64,000 bases of DNA from the NCBI RefSeq assembly GCF_011745365.1, contig NW_024468913.1, positions 3,162,001-3,226,000 of the forward strand. Reading direction: 5' to 3'. The position numbers and the translations under genes are program-made. Below the pieces are notes generated by a model. It saw only the letters and a list, made by a program, of their open reading frames with translations. It was not told the origin of the DNA and searched no databases. Position 1 is the stretch's first letter; the number at the start of each line of letters is the position of its first letter. This stretch comes from Cryphonectria parasitica EP155. Its lineage: Eukaryota > Ascomycota > Sordariomycetes > Diaporthales > Cryphonectriaceae. This document shows positions 10,454 to 23,292 of this stretch, one piece after another.

Positions 10454-13400
10454 CTAACGCTTCCGCTTTTGTCCAGTAGGAGGAGCAGAGAGGCTATTTG
10501 TGGTACGTGCCCTTGACAATGGGTCCTCCTTTTCAGCTGTTGTCAAAGCAGGACTATCTACATTGCTCTTCACAATGTCCGAGCCATGTAGATGCAAAGC
10601 AGGTCTTGTCGGCCGTAAATATGGCGAGGATAGGTCGGTCGGGAAGCGTTGACCCACGGCTTTTGCGTCGACCTGCCGGGTGATGTCTCGGTCCCGGTTT
10701 GTCGTTGTGGACAGGGCACTCCCCAAGGTCGCGCACTTGAGAATTGTCTGAATCAAGTGATTCTGTTGGAGGGGCTTGGACAGATATTCGTCCATCTGAG
10801 CCTGCATACACCGTTCGCGATCGCCCATCATGGCATGTGCCGTAAGAGCGATGATGGGTGTCCTTTGCGTGCCGAGACTACGTTCATATTCTCGGATCTT
10901 GCCAGTGGCTTCGAAGCCTCCCTGTGATAAATGTCAGCTGTCTGCGTACAAAATTTTGATCATTGCGGGGTGGCCGAGGAAGGATGAAGGTGCTCACCAT
11001 GACCGGCATCTGCACATCCATGAGGATGACGTCGAACCGCCTGTTCTTGACCATCTCCACAGCCTCCTGACCGTTAGATACCACAGTCACAACGTGGTGG
11101 TATTTCTCCAGAATCTTGACAGCCAACTTCTGGTTCACGGCATTGTCCTCTGCCAACAAGATCTCGAACGACTTGGTGTTGTCGGTGAGTGATGGCGCGG
11201 CCCTATTCTCGAGGGCAGGAATCATTCCGTTCCCGAGGTCAATGAGCTTGCATGGCGTCGTCATGTACGACGTAATGCCCAGGTCAAGGCAAGATTTGAG
11301 GTTGACGTGCACCACTGGGGCGAGCAGAACGATCGGGAGGTATTTGAAATCATCGATGGATCGTAATCTCCGAGCGGTGTCGAGGTCGTCGACGATGATC
11401 ACGTCGTAAGGGCATTTGCCCTTCTCGCGCTGCTCAGTAAGGATCGGGTTGCGCTCAGAGCTGACGACAAAAGGCATCAGGCTCAGCCCACGAAGCATCG
11501 GGGTGATGGAAGAGCCTGTGCCAGTGTTGCCCTTGTCGATAAACAGGACCTGGTGGCCCCTATACGGGTGCAGCGCCTTGGCGATCTGCGAGATGTCATC
11601 GTCGGCAGATCGGACAACGCACGTGAAGTAGAACGAGCTGCCACTGCCGAGTGAGCTCTCCACGCGTATGTCGCCGCCCATCAGGTTGACCAGCCTCTTC
11701 GAGATGGAGAGACCCAGACCTGTACCACCAAATTTACGGGTCATAGAGCCGTCGGCTTGCTGGAACGTGTCGAAAATCAAGTCAAGCTTGTCTTCGGGTA
11801 TTCCGATACCTGTGTCGCTGACCACAAACTCGATGGCGTACTCGTCTCTCTTGACACGCAGTTCCGATTTCTTGATCTGCAGGCTGACCTTTCCGTTCTC
11901 CGTGAACTTGATGGCATTTCCGACCAGGTTGAGAATGATCTGCCTCAACCTGAAGGAATCACCAACGACGTGATCTGGGACAGTACTGTCCACCTGATAC
12001 GTCAACTCAAGGTTCTTCTCGGTGGCCTTGACTGCCAGCGTCTTGAGCGCATTGAAGACGGTGCCCCGCAGAGTATACGGAATCTCCTCGATCACCATCC
12101 TCCGAGCCTCGATCTTGGACAAATCGAGAATGTCATCAATGATGATGAGCAGGCTGTTGGCCAGGCTGTTGACGATATTGAGCATCTCTCGTTGGTACTG
12201 CGTCAGGTCCGTATCCAGCGTAAGCTGTGTCATTCCGATGATACCATTCATAGGCGTCCGGATTTCGTGAGACATGTTGGCAAGGAACTCGGATTTCGTC
12301 TTGTTCGCAAGCTCAGCCGCCTCCCTGGCTTGAGTATTTCTTTGAATACTATCCCGGAGATTGAACACCATCTGGTTGATCTTCCGCTTGAGCTGATCCA
12401 TCTCGCCGGATGCCTCGACTTCGACAATCTTGGTGAAGTTGCCGTCCGTGGCAGCATTTGTGATGTCACCGAATGCACGCACTTGAGCGGTCTGCCGGAC
12501 GTCAGTCAGTCAATGAACAAGAAGCGCACTACATGAGATCTCAAGAAAGATGCATGCAAGACTTACCAAGTTGTTGGCCATCGTATTCACGTCCGTCGTA
12601 ATCTCTTTCCATCTGCCCTTGAGGCCCTCGACATCTGCTTGACCGCCGAGTATGCCGTCAATTCCCACGTCTCTTGCCACCCTTTGCACCTGGTCGCAGA
12701 AGCTGTTCAGTCGGTCCACCATGTCGTTGATAGTACTCTTGAGAATGAGTATCTCTCCCCTGGCTTCGACATCGATCTTCCTGCTCATGTCTCCATTCGC
12801 AATAGCCTGAGTGACACTAGAGATACCACGGACCTGCAGGGCGTTAGCATATTATTATATTAGAGAAACAATTTTAGGTGTGGCATTCTCGCACGCGGAG
12901 GGGTGTCTCTTACCTGAGTTGTCAAGTTCAATGCCATAACGTTGACATTCTCGGTCAGGTCCTTCCATTTGCCTTCGAGATTCTCAACTTGCGCCTGTCC
13001 ACCGAGGGTTCCGTCGGTTCCGACCTCCCTTGCGACCTTGGACACCTCGAATGCGAAAGTGGAGAGTCGGTCAACCATGGTGTTGATAGTGTTCTTGAGG
13101 TCCAGAATCTCGCCTTGTGCCTCGACGCCGATTCTCTTGCTGAGATCGCCCCTGGCGACAGCTGTTGTGACATTGGCGATCTCTCTCACTTGTGTAGTGA
13201 GGTTCATGGCCATGCCATTGACGTTTTGAGTCAGATCTTTCCACGTGCCCTCCACATCGTGGACCGTAGCCTGGCCCCCGAGGCGTCCCTCAGTTCCGAC
13301 TTCTTTGGCGATCTTGGTGACCTCGCGGGCAAACTGCTGGAGCTGCTCAACCATAGAGTTGATTGTGTTCTTGAGCTCAAAGATCTCGCCCTTGCACTGG

Positions 13401-14791
13401 GCCTCGATCTTCTGAGTGAGATCTCCCTTGGCAATGGCAGTAGTAACCTTGATGATGTCTCGCACTTGGGTAGTAAGATTATCGGCCATGGCGTTGACGT
13501 TGACGGTTAAGTCGTTCCACATGCCCTTGACGCCGTTGACATCGGCTTGTCCGCCGAGCTTGCCCTCCGTACCGACATCCTTGGCTACCCTGGTAACCTC
13601 CGAGGCAAAAGTGCGCAGCTGGTCCACCATGGTGTTGATCGTTTGTTGAAGCTGGAAAATTTCACCCCTTGCAGGTCTTTCAATCTTCTTTGTGAGGTCT
13701 CCGTGTGCGACACTGGTTGTGACAGTTGCAATTTCACGCACTGTTTGGTAAAATGGTCAGCACCCCATCGTCGTCTTCTTCTGGGGTCGTCAGCTGCATC
13801 AGGGGACGTACCTTGGTCTGTGAGGTTTTGTGCCATAATGTTGACTGTAATTTTATTGCCGTCAGCCACAAGGCGGCTCCTTCTCCCAAGGAAGAGAAGT
13901 TAGAGGGAGGGGGGGGGGGTTTCGGCATCACCAACCGTTGTCAGTCAGCTCCTTCCAAATTCCATCAACACCTTCGATCTGAGCCTGACCACCAAGGATA
14001 CCCTCAGTGCCGACCTCTCTGGCCACTCGAGACACTTCAGAGGAGAAATCACCAAGCTGATCCATCATGGTGTTGATGGTGCGTTTAAATGTCGTAATCT
14101 CGGGGTCCATTTCAACGTTGTTGAGCCGTACTCTCTTGGAAAGATCTCCGCGGGCAACGGCCGTCAGGATATCACCAATCTCTCTCAGGGCCTTCTGGAA
14201 GGCCTCGTTGGCCTTCTGATGTTTCCAGAGCTCCCTCTCGAGGGTGGCAACGCGCTCCTGTTCCATGATCGCCAGTGCCTTTTCCTGCAGCTGCTCCTGT
14301 TGGAGAAGCTGTGCCTTAACGCCCAGAAGCTCCTGTCGCTGGCTGTCCAGCAGCTTACTCTGGTCGTCGACGTGTTCGCGCAGACCCTCGAGGGCTTCAT
14401 CGGATAGAGGCACTCCGGCCTTGAGGACGGGATGGTCGGCAGCGCTGCCATTGCGGCTGATGCTGATAGGTCTCGGCTTGGCCGTGTCGCGACCAAGGCC
14501 TGGGGATGAGGAAACAGCTTCATCTCCAAACACCGAATCAGTGGTCTCGTTCGGGGTGTCTGGAAAGGTGGTGGTACCGGGCGCCTGTGCTCTCGTCTCG
14601 AGGTTGTGTATCCTGAGGACGAGCGCGGCAAGTTCTCGCTCCAGGGCGATCTTCTCTTTTGTCTCTGGGCCCGGGAGCTGCACCGGCTTGTCGATGCCGC
14701 CGATCCGGTTTGTCAGCCCTGTAGCATTTGCATCCGCTGCGAGGCTTCTGACGATGGCAGCCGTAGCCACCAAGGCCGATTGGTCGGCCAT
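10454..14791 (-). CDS. os-1: Group III hybrid histidine kinase (osmosensor, HAMP-repeat type)
   Basis: Cytosolic sensor at the head of the HOG osmotic-stress phosphorelay. Orthologues are the target through which phenylpyrrole and dicarboximide fungicides act. Six exons: 14791-13936, 13844-13812 (only 33 nt), 13740-12914, 12833-12567, 12491-10998 and 10921-10454, with introns of 71-91 nt. The sum is 3945 nt, or 1314 residues, near the usual length of about 1300. There is no membrane segment. From about residue 200 six HAMP-type units follow at about 90-residue spacing, recognised by GD(L/M)(S/T)(K/R)K-like and EVGTEG.LGGQA motifs. Then come the kinase H-box [12 protein letters not shown] (His about 736), N-box [24 protein letters not shown] and [12 protein letters not shown]-terminal receiver has Asp about 1153 in [10 protein letters not shown]. 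All key residues look intact. I start at the ATG at 14791 ([17 protein letters not shown]); the frame upstream reaches only a TTG. Confidence 0.96.
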
Positions 14792-16329
14792 CGGAGGGAT
14801 GGTTGACAAGGTATTTCAGGATCGAATCGATGGATGCTTTGATTTCGGATTGATAGTTCAGGGTTACCGGACTAAGACAGCGAGAGAATTATGTCTTGCT
14901 GGACAGTTTCATGGGTCGCTTTTGAAGTTCTAGGGATTCGCAATTTGATTAATGAGCGATGGTTCCCAAACAGCAAAAAACAAATACTCAACAGATCGAA
15001 TGGTGTTTCTGAGGGTGGTGAGAAAGAACAGAACAGAGAGGATTGTGCCGATGAAGTGATTAACGTGCTTTCCAAAGAGAGCAGTAGCAGAGCAGGAACA
15101 CGCCGTCGACGCCGCGCAAAAGTCACAGAGGAAAAAAAGGGATGGGCTTGGTATGGACGAAGGAGGAGGAGGCGATGTTGACGACGACCACAATGCAGCA
15201 AGGACTTCTGCCAGAGGAGGAGGTATACTCACAAAGATGTCAGGTGTGGAGGTCAAAAACACTACTATACAGTGATTCCAGCTGATGGCTGCAGGTCAGT
15301 CGCTTGAAAGGAGGGATTCGTTTGCTCTCTTGGACAATGGACCGACGGTTTGGACTGGCTTCTAGTCCATCCGACGAGATGGTCGAAAAAGAGTGGTGCC
15401 AGAGACGACAACGGCTGGACGGGACTTTCTAAGAAGAGGAGACGGGTCGATGGGAGTCTAGGACTGGGGTGTGCTTGGTGGGGACCAGGGTGCTGGGTGG
15501 TAGTGTCCACGAGTTCTCATCGGGTCGCCTTTTGAGGACGTAGTGCTGGCGTCGCCTCTTCCTAAAGCGACCAGGGGGGAGGGGGTCACTCTGGATCCAA
15601 CGGCTCCAATCAGACACCTGACGCCAGACCGGTGGGCTTTTTCAACGGCTAGGGCAGGAAAAGGGACAGCGGCAACACAGCCGTACGGAATTACATCCGT
15701 GTGCACTGGTGCTGCTAACAGGACATTCGACCATGTACTATAGCACGTCGAACCCTGTTATGGTGCTGCTATGGGCACACTGGTACGGTTCGTTGTTCGG
15801 CCTCTGTGTACTGTCATTACCCAACCCATACAGTACAATAATGTACTGACAAGGCACGGTCTGGTTCTGCCTGGAAGCAAACGCGAGTCGTACAGTGTCC
15901 GTCTCTGTGTGAACTCCAGCCAACCTTATCTCTCTAACCCGCGTCAAGTGATCTTCAATACCACGGTACAGTACGGCATGTCTTCTATCCCTTCTGTGAG
16001 AGTCGGTGTGACTGGAGCGTTTCCCCCGGTGGGCTTGCAGCTGGTTGGTTAAGGACGCCTGGAGACATCCATTCTTGCACAGCGCTGGACTGCGACTGCC
16101 TCGACAACTTTTCTTGACCCCGCAAATGCTGAATAAACCTACGTGACTCGTTTTAGGTACTATCATCAAGACTTCAGGTGAAGGGTTCTTATTGCGTTGC
16201 TTATCTAGGAGCGCTAGCAAACCAGAGAGAAAGGGAGGAAAAGACACTCGAGGATGGGAATCTGTGATGGGACTTTCCCCCTTCCTTTTTCCCCTGGGGT
16301 GTCTTCCCCTTCCAGCCTGCACAACTATG

Positions 16330-16339
16330 TACTATGGTA
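16330..16339 (-). repeat. Dispersed 10-mer TACCATAGTA (copy 1)
   Basis: Reads TACTATGGTA on the plus strand. One of six exact intergenic copies of this 10-mer, two of which are flanked by GTAC. No function is known to me. Confidence 0.6.
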
Positions 16340-16997
16340 GCTGTGCCTAACCTGGATCTATGCTCCAGCCAGCCCCCTCCTGACTCGTCCGCCCAGGCAT
16401 TCCTATTACCCCTCTGTAGCGGCCCCCCGCCGGCGTAAGGCTTTGCTCGGTATTGTCGCATAAAACAACACCTATATACCCTCTAACGCCTCTTTACTAT
16501 TGTTATGGTACCACTTATAGGCGAGGAGGTAGCTTGAAATTTAGAGGGGGGGGGGGGAAGCAAGAAGAGAAAAAGGAAAACAAAAGCTGGTCTAGAACTT
16601 CGTCTAGAATTACACCCACTAACACGGGCGCATCTGGGCTTCGGGTCCTGGAAGAAGAGACCACTGGCCCGTGGGCGACCCACTCGAGCTGCATGTTCGA
16701 CAGGTCTTCTTAGGCCTGCGGGTGAGCGCCTTCGGTGCCGTCTTCCGCGAGAGGATAGGCCCGTGGACAGGCCGCAGCAGCTGCTACCCACCTGCGCGCC
16801 ACCTCCAAGACTTGGGGTTCAGCTTGTACTGACAGGCGCCCATTCCTCTTTCGTTCGGGGCTCTGATGCCTCACCAATCTTTTTTATCTTTCTTTCGTGC
16901 ATCCATTTTACTGGCCACCATTTCTCCTAACGAGAGCCTCAGTGGCGAAGGATTGGAGAGATTGGCATTAGCGAAGCTACGAAAGCTCAGACAGACA

Positions 16998-17007
16998 TAC
17001 CATGGTA
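16998..17007. repeat. Palindromic variant TACCATGGTA
   Basis: A perfect 10-bp palindrome one base different from TACCATAGTA, 38 bases from an exact copy. A second identical palindrome is at 5323-5332. Confidence 0.6.
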
Positions 17008-17044
17008 CAGTCCTCCCACATCCTGAGTGATGACAAGTGATTAC

Positions 17045-17054
17045 TACCATAGTA
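17045..17054 (+). repeat. Dispersed 10-mer TACCATAGTA (copy 2)
   Basis: Exact copy followed by CTATGATACTCTATAGAG, which repeats parts of the same word. Lies in the gene-free block. Confidence 0.6.
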
Positions 17055-17381
17055 CTATGATACTCTATAGAGGAGGAGAACTGATCTCTCTGAGGGGAAT
17101 AGTTTGACCAGAAGTGGGTATGAAACCCGCCTCCCCTCCTAAAGTGGCTGTACATGTCCGGAAACACGTCCGAATGTCACCTGTTGATAAATGCCTGCAG
17201 ACCTCGGTCAGACCGAAAGAAAGAGCTCAACAAAAAAGGCATATGGAGTGCAGCACCACTTGAGTGTTCAGAATGCACTCTGAAATCACTGGCGCGTCAT
17301 TTCAACAGGATGCACGCACCTCGTGTCGTCGATGGCTAGACAACCCGAGATGCAGCCCAGCCTTGCGCAACGCCTCCAAGA

Positions 17382-17391
17382 TACCATAGTA
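17382..17391 (+). repeat. Dispersed 10-mer TACCATAGTA (copy 3)
   Basis: Exact copy directly followed by a short CA run. Lies in the gene-free block upstream of os-1. Confidence 0.6.
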
Positions 17392-18868
17392 CACACACAT
17401 ACAAGACTTTTGGATCATGCCCCCCGTTCCTCCTTCCCCTCTCTGAGAAGGGGGGTGGCACGGAGCCATATATCACTGGGCCTAGCGCGGCTCGAGTTAA
17501 ACGACGTCAGCCACTCCAATTGGCCCGTATTTTGCTGATCATCGCCTTCGTCGTACGAGAGACCGCCTCGAAATTCCCACCTCGTGGGAACTAGGGAGCG
17601 GCATGAAGACGATGTCGACTCGTCTAGCAGGTCGCATCGCTTCAGCCTACTGGCTGAGAGCCCCCAACCATGCAGCATCACGTACCAGCAGACAGAAAAA
17701 GCATCTGGGGTAAGCCCATCAATTCCCATCAATCGCATCTACCAGTCAGCCGCTGTCCCCCACCACCACTATCACACACTGTCTTAACTTTTTCAGGCTG
17801 TCAATGGGGGAAAGGGGGGTCAATTGGAACAGCGTTCAAGATCGACGGCCAGCAAGAGAAGGAAGGGGGACCCAAAGTCTCTTCAAACCAAACACCCCCC
17901 CCCCCCCAAAGAGAACCCCTAAAGACCCCCTAAGGGCCCCTTAACGTCTTTCCTCTACACTTTACTTGGCAAAGCTGGATGCAGTAGCTCACAGGGAGGA
18001 GACAGGCTTGAGCTTGTCCCCCCATCCCGCCGGACAGACCACCTTTCTTTTCTTTTTTCCAATGGACTGACAGGGCCGGCTCACTAGCCTCATCCTGTCG
18101 TCGTCTTAGCAAAACGAGGTGATCGATCATCTCGTCAAGTGCGTCCCTAGCGCGCGAACCCCTATTTCCTTCTGAAATTTATGGCCAGTGGGCGTGCTGC
18201 TTCGTCGTGCCTCTCCTGGTCTACACAAGCCACGTACGTCAGTGGTAGTCTAGGTAGTGAAGCTCACCCACCCACTACTGTGTTCCTGTGGTACTATGTT
18301 ATCACTATAGGGTCTGCCTTGGGGGGATGAAACATAGAAGGGTTGTCCCGCAGTCTCCCCCCTGTGCTGGCCCATGTCAGATGGCCCTGGCCACAACAGC
18401 GCCCATACCATCCTACCGCGTATGGAATTTTGCGAATTCGGTATTGAAGCGGATTCCCCACACCATTTGCACATATTATAGTAGCATGCCAGTCCAGCTG
18501 AACTGGTCATGCCTTTTTTCCCCTCCCTCAATTCTCTCCAAACCCCTACGCCGGTGCGGAGCCTCCAAACAGGGCAGCGATCCGAATAAAGGATTTTGGA
18601 CCCTTTGAGACCCACTGATCTTGCTCGTGCCTCGTGGCACGCGTCTTTCTCAGCACAAGAAAACAAGAGAAGGAGAAAATATGGTGCTGCTCCGTCCATC
18701 TGACTGACTGGTTACACGATCGCAAGCCATGCCCTTTGCAGAGAAGAGATCCAAGTCTCGGATATCCGTTCACTGGAGCCTGCGGAGCTACTATCTCCCC
18801 CTTCCGGGATGACGACATCCAACGATTCAGATTTTGCAAAGGCTCGGGCGGCTTGGGACTTGCTGCAG

Positions 18869-18878
18869 TACCATAGTA
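18869..18878 (+). repeat. Dispersed 10-mer TACCATAGTA (copy 4)
   Basis: Exact copy in the gene-free block. It sits in the sequence GCAGTACCATAGTACAGC, so the word is extended by GTAC on both sides. Confidence 0.6.
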
Positions 18879-21800
18879 CAGCCCTTGACTGTTCCTTCTT
18901 TTTTTTTTTCCTTCCTTTTTTGACCCTTCTCTTTCTCCCCGCCTCCTCTCCAGGGAGCACTCATTGGTCAGGATAATCTCTCGCTAGACATAGCAAGGGC
19001 AAGGCATTCCCTCAAATCAAGCTTCACAGCCTCATCCTGCTCGATAACGCCCATGAGCATCCTTGATTTGGGCAGCGAAGGGGGATCTTTAGACGACGAT
19101 CGCTCATATCAGTTCAACAAGGACTTTGCTTGTACCTTTTGCCTGTCTTCATCTGATTAGGCACGCAAAGGGGCAGTCGTCTCTCGCCCCAGGGAAAATC
19201 CTATCACTGTGCAAGCGCTATCCCGCACGTCAAAAGATCTCATTGCTACACGACGTCGTAGTCCTTGTCTTGTTTCTCTCCCTCCCCCCCCCCTTCTTCC
19301 TGCAAGCCATCGACCAAGGCTTGCCTGGCAGGACCATGTGCTGCTGCTGCGTTTCCATTGGCTTTGAAACGGTGGGTAGGTGATGGGGCACCACATGGGA
19401 GACCCTTTTTTCCCCCTGCTCTTTTTCCTTCTTTCTTCCTATTTCTCTCTTAATATTATCATTATTATCATTATTTTCTTTTTTCCTCCTCCGTCAAGCG
19501 AAACTCTCGCTTTTTTCCCCTCTTGTTCTGCTGTGCCAAAGCTCCAAGTCGATCCTCATTAGTTCCGTGTTTCACATTGCAACATCGCGACAAACTTAGT
19601 CAGGTCGATCTTCCTCGACCCTAGATGAAGGCCTCAGAAGGGAATGAGGGGACAAGAAAGAAACAGTCGTGCCGAGAGAAGAGGCATGGTTGGCATGCAA
19701 GAAAAAGACAACCACCATCTCGCTGCCCCGTTGCCAACAATTGAGGCCAAAAAAAGATCAGCGGCGAACGCGGCATTGCCGTTGGCTGCCTCCCTGGCGG
19801 GTTTTTCTTCTTTTCTCTTTTGGTTTCTTGTTTCTGCTGAGATCCCTCCCCCTCTTTCACTTCACTTTGGATTGCTCAAGTCCAACCATCGTATTCTCTT
19901 CTTGACTCCTCTTTCGAGGGTTTGCTTGTGGGGACGTACCAAGACTTGAGGACCCATTTTTCTCGCCTGCACGAACCGGACGGCTGCCGAGGGCCGCACA
20001 CACACACACACATAACATAGTACACACACACATCTTTGGCGCGAGCCTCGGGAAGGAAGGAGGGGGGGGGGGCGCCTACCCGCCGATCAGGGTCACCTTT
20101 GATTCAGCCTCGTCTCTCCCCGGGCCGAGTAGACTGGTTTGGTTTTATTCATGCAACATCGCATACGAGAGAAAAGAGATCTCATGGCTCTAGTTGGCCC
20201 CATTCCTAATTCCTTGACTCCGCCAATCACGAGAAATGTGGCCTTGGCGTAAGCAGTCTCAAATAGAGCCTGCCATCACCAGGTGATCCATTCTGTTGAG
20301 TTTTAGTCCCTTGGCCTCACTAATATGGCTTCTTGTCTGTCATAGTTCCATGAGGTCACAGGTCAACCCCGACAAGATACTTTCAGAGAGCTATGTTTTT
20401 CCTTCTTCTTAGCTTGTGACTCACGCACTGTCTTGCAGAGTGAATTCAGGTTGTGGCAGGCAACAATGCAAGTTGAAAATTCTATCCGTTCTGAAAGTCT
20501 ATTTTTCATCTCTACTCGGTAGATGGCTGTGATTAGAGCTTGTGGTGCCTGGCACTTTACCCATAACGGGATAGAGTTTATCTCAGTGTAATCACTCTCC
20601 AGAGTCTCAGATGAAGGGAAAGGGTAGGTCAATACCGAGCCGAGCAAGCCACTCACTCATGCAAACCAGACACAAGGCGTTCAGATATCACGCCTCGACC
20701 TGATGGATAAGTGAACTGCCGGCGGTGGTAAGTGAATCAAACTGAAGCAGCCACGCAATACAGATGAGAACATTCAAAAACCACTATGTAACATCACGAC
20801 AACTCACATGCAGCCTCACTACGACCTTTCCCCATCATCTATTTATACTTTCTTCTGTGCGGCCTGTGTGAGTTCGTCTCAACTACCTGCCCCAACCCAT
20901 ACTTGCCTTTTTACTTCGGGTCAGTCACGGCTGATTTAACTTTTTGAGAACCACTCGGCCGGTCCTTGGCATCAGACGGCGCCCCGGGAGCCAAGAAACG
21001 TTGAGGGAAAAAAAGGAAAAGGCGCTGGCACCGTTCTAGCGCGATTTCTCTTCTCGCGTCTTTTGTGGGAAACGTTGGAAGGTAAAATGGAGCCCGGGAC
21101 AGTCCTTGGTGCGGTCCGCGTCGGAGCCGTTGCCTGTGGTGAACCTCGGCACGGCGAGGCGTAGAGACAGGAGAAAGAGATTATGAGGTGATAATGACGG
21201 CAGCGGGTTCCACTGGGAGACGAAATATCTTTCAATATTATAAAACTAGACTAGAGTAGTTCATTATGAACAGCGCCTGCTCTGAGCCCCTCAGGGCAGC
21301 CCCCGGTGCCCTGGTTTTGGAAGTCCGGGTCCTCCAATTCGAACACTCTCTGTTGGAAGAAGAAGGCTAGGTTGGTGCCGCGCTGAAGTTTGATAGTGAA
21401 ATAAGGAAAATTGAGGCTGTGGGCTGATTCAATGCTGTGCATAATGCTATTTTGCGAGAAACTTTTTTTGAAGCTCGTGGTCCCATTACGAGGCTTCCTG
21501 AGTCAAGTAGGTAGCTGTGTTGCCCATCTGATGAAAATAATCACATTGACATTGGACGGCTTCAGTGATAGCACTGTATCATCGACAAGACTGGATCACT
21601 CTATAGTCACCCACTTGAACCTTGTGCTTCTTTGACTTCAAATGGAAGTAGGAAGTCTGCATGAACACAAGAACTCTATAGATCCCACCATGGTTGCTTC
21701 AACTTCCTTGCAGATATGCCAAGTTGACATATGTGGAATTCTCAGGGCTGGTTAGCCAGATGTGTGAGGAATGGTCTTTCAAAAACAAATATTTGGGGGT

Positions 21801-23292
21801 TGGTAAACAAGGAGTATCTAGGCGTTCCTAGATGTTTCGTAGTAACCTATTTGCATAGCTATCATTCCTACCACAACTCGGCACACAGTGAGAACATACT
21901 TTGCTACGCAGTGAGCCTTTCCCAGCACATGCGCCAGTGTTAGAAGTTATTTTTTGCAAGTTCAGAGAATGCAGCAACGGAGCTTAGGCATGTGTATTCC
22001 ATTATGAGCACAACTCTGTTCCGTGCACATTACCTCACTAATCAATGAAAATAATGAGATTCAGTATTGGTCAAGCAATCATGCCCTGCAAGAACCTGTC
22101 TGTCTGGATTTGAACTGATGCTTATAATTATCATCTTCAGCATGCTACCTGCTGAGTGGGTGTGCATAAAACAGTACCTAGAATAGGTCTTCTTTCATGA
22201 TTCTCGATCCTGGTTGTCTTGTGAAGTGTATTATTGCCCAAGAGTGGCGATGCAAAACCTCCTAAACAACTACATGACGAGACTTATTTCGAAGATATTG
22301 AGGACCAGTTTAAGCGTGGTGGTTCGTATACCATGATAATCTAGAGATTTGATCATCAGACGCAGGAATATGCCATCGATGATGGAAACCAAATCACAGA
22401 AGATGAGAAGGTAATTGTATAAATCCTTGTGAAATTGGATTTGGAGATATGCATTCCAAGACAAATCAAGCTTGATCCGGACCAGAAGACGCCGTTGCTC
22501 AAGATCAGTTTGAAAGAGGGTTCTTTAGCTCTTATTGGTCATGTTGGTAGGTGTGAGAATAGGAAGTCTGCCCCCTCTGATCGAGGATCGTGCGTGTTAC
22601 ATAGGTTCCGTCTCGCTACGTGTTCGTGGTCGAGGGGTGTGTTTCTCGTAAGGCGACCATCGTCCTCTTCGTATAGCGCCGTGCTGGATCTTGCGATATG
22701 TAATGGGGGTGGCATGCGAGGCAATATCATCTCCTCGGGAATGTGGCATGGCCACCTAGCTCACACCTGAAACCCTTATATGCATAGTAGTGAGTGGACA
22801 CTCGACAGGTTGAGGATGAATGGTCACATGGTCCCAGGAATGAGGCCGCGAGGTGTGACTCTCACAGCCTGGTTGAGAAGGTGGATTCATTTCAGGGCCG
22901 CCGAAAACATCACAATTGTTGGCATAGAAACGGGTGTACTGGGAGACATCTCCCAACACCCCATCTTGGGCGACTTTTCTTCCGTTGGGTCGGATTTTAT
23001 TTCGATGATCAGAATAGGTTGAGATCACGAGGATGGAACTGAGAACGCCTCGACACTACCTATGGCACAGCAGTAGCATATATATATACATCGTCACCAC
23101 AGAAAGGCATTGATATGAGAGAATAGAATCATGGCCTTGAAGATCCGGTGTTGCGGAAGTGCTGCTCAGGAGGCATTGCTGAGACTAGATAAGGCTGACG
23201 CAAGCACATATTACAGACTGGGGGGTTCAAAAATACTCCAAATTCCTTCAGCTATCTGTTGTGTGGACTATTATGAACTATTATGATCTAGT

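Larger units (their letters stand above)
14792..23292. other. 8.5-kb gene-free region upstream of os-1
   Basis: The longest gap in the window, between the os-1 start and the stop of the Arp2/3 subunit gene, both on the minus strand. The os-1 side must hold its promoter and leader. A possible 5'-leader intron runs from a GTGAGT donor at 15232 to a TTAG acceptor at 14872, unproven. Reading frames reach at most 194 codons (15738-16322, minus) and none resembles a protein family. The block holds homopolymer G/C tracts (16544-16557, 17886-17897, 20063-20073), CA tracts and several copies of TACCATAGTA. Bases 21240-22450 look more AT-rich than the rest. I see no paired LTRs, terminal inverted repeats or transposase motifs, so an old decayed element remains only a possibility. 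Confidence 0.55.

Noticed and set aside
15738..16322. 194-codon minus-strand frame in the gene-free block
   Set aside because: No ATG-proximal context, no patterned hydrophobics and no family resemblance; codon use looks non-coding.
18250..18699. 149-codon minus-strand frame
   Set aside because: Includes a copy-like relative of the dispersed word, with no domain and a composition like flanking intergenic DNA.
21320..21350. TTCGAA with a B-box-like context on the minus strand
   Set aside because: No A box at the right distance and no cloverleaf.
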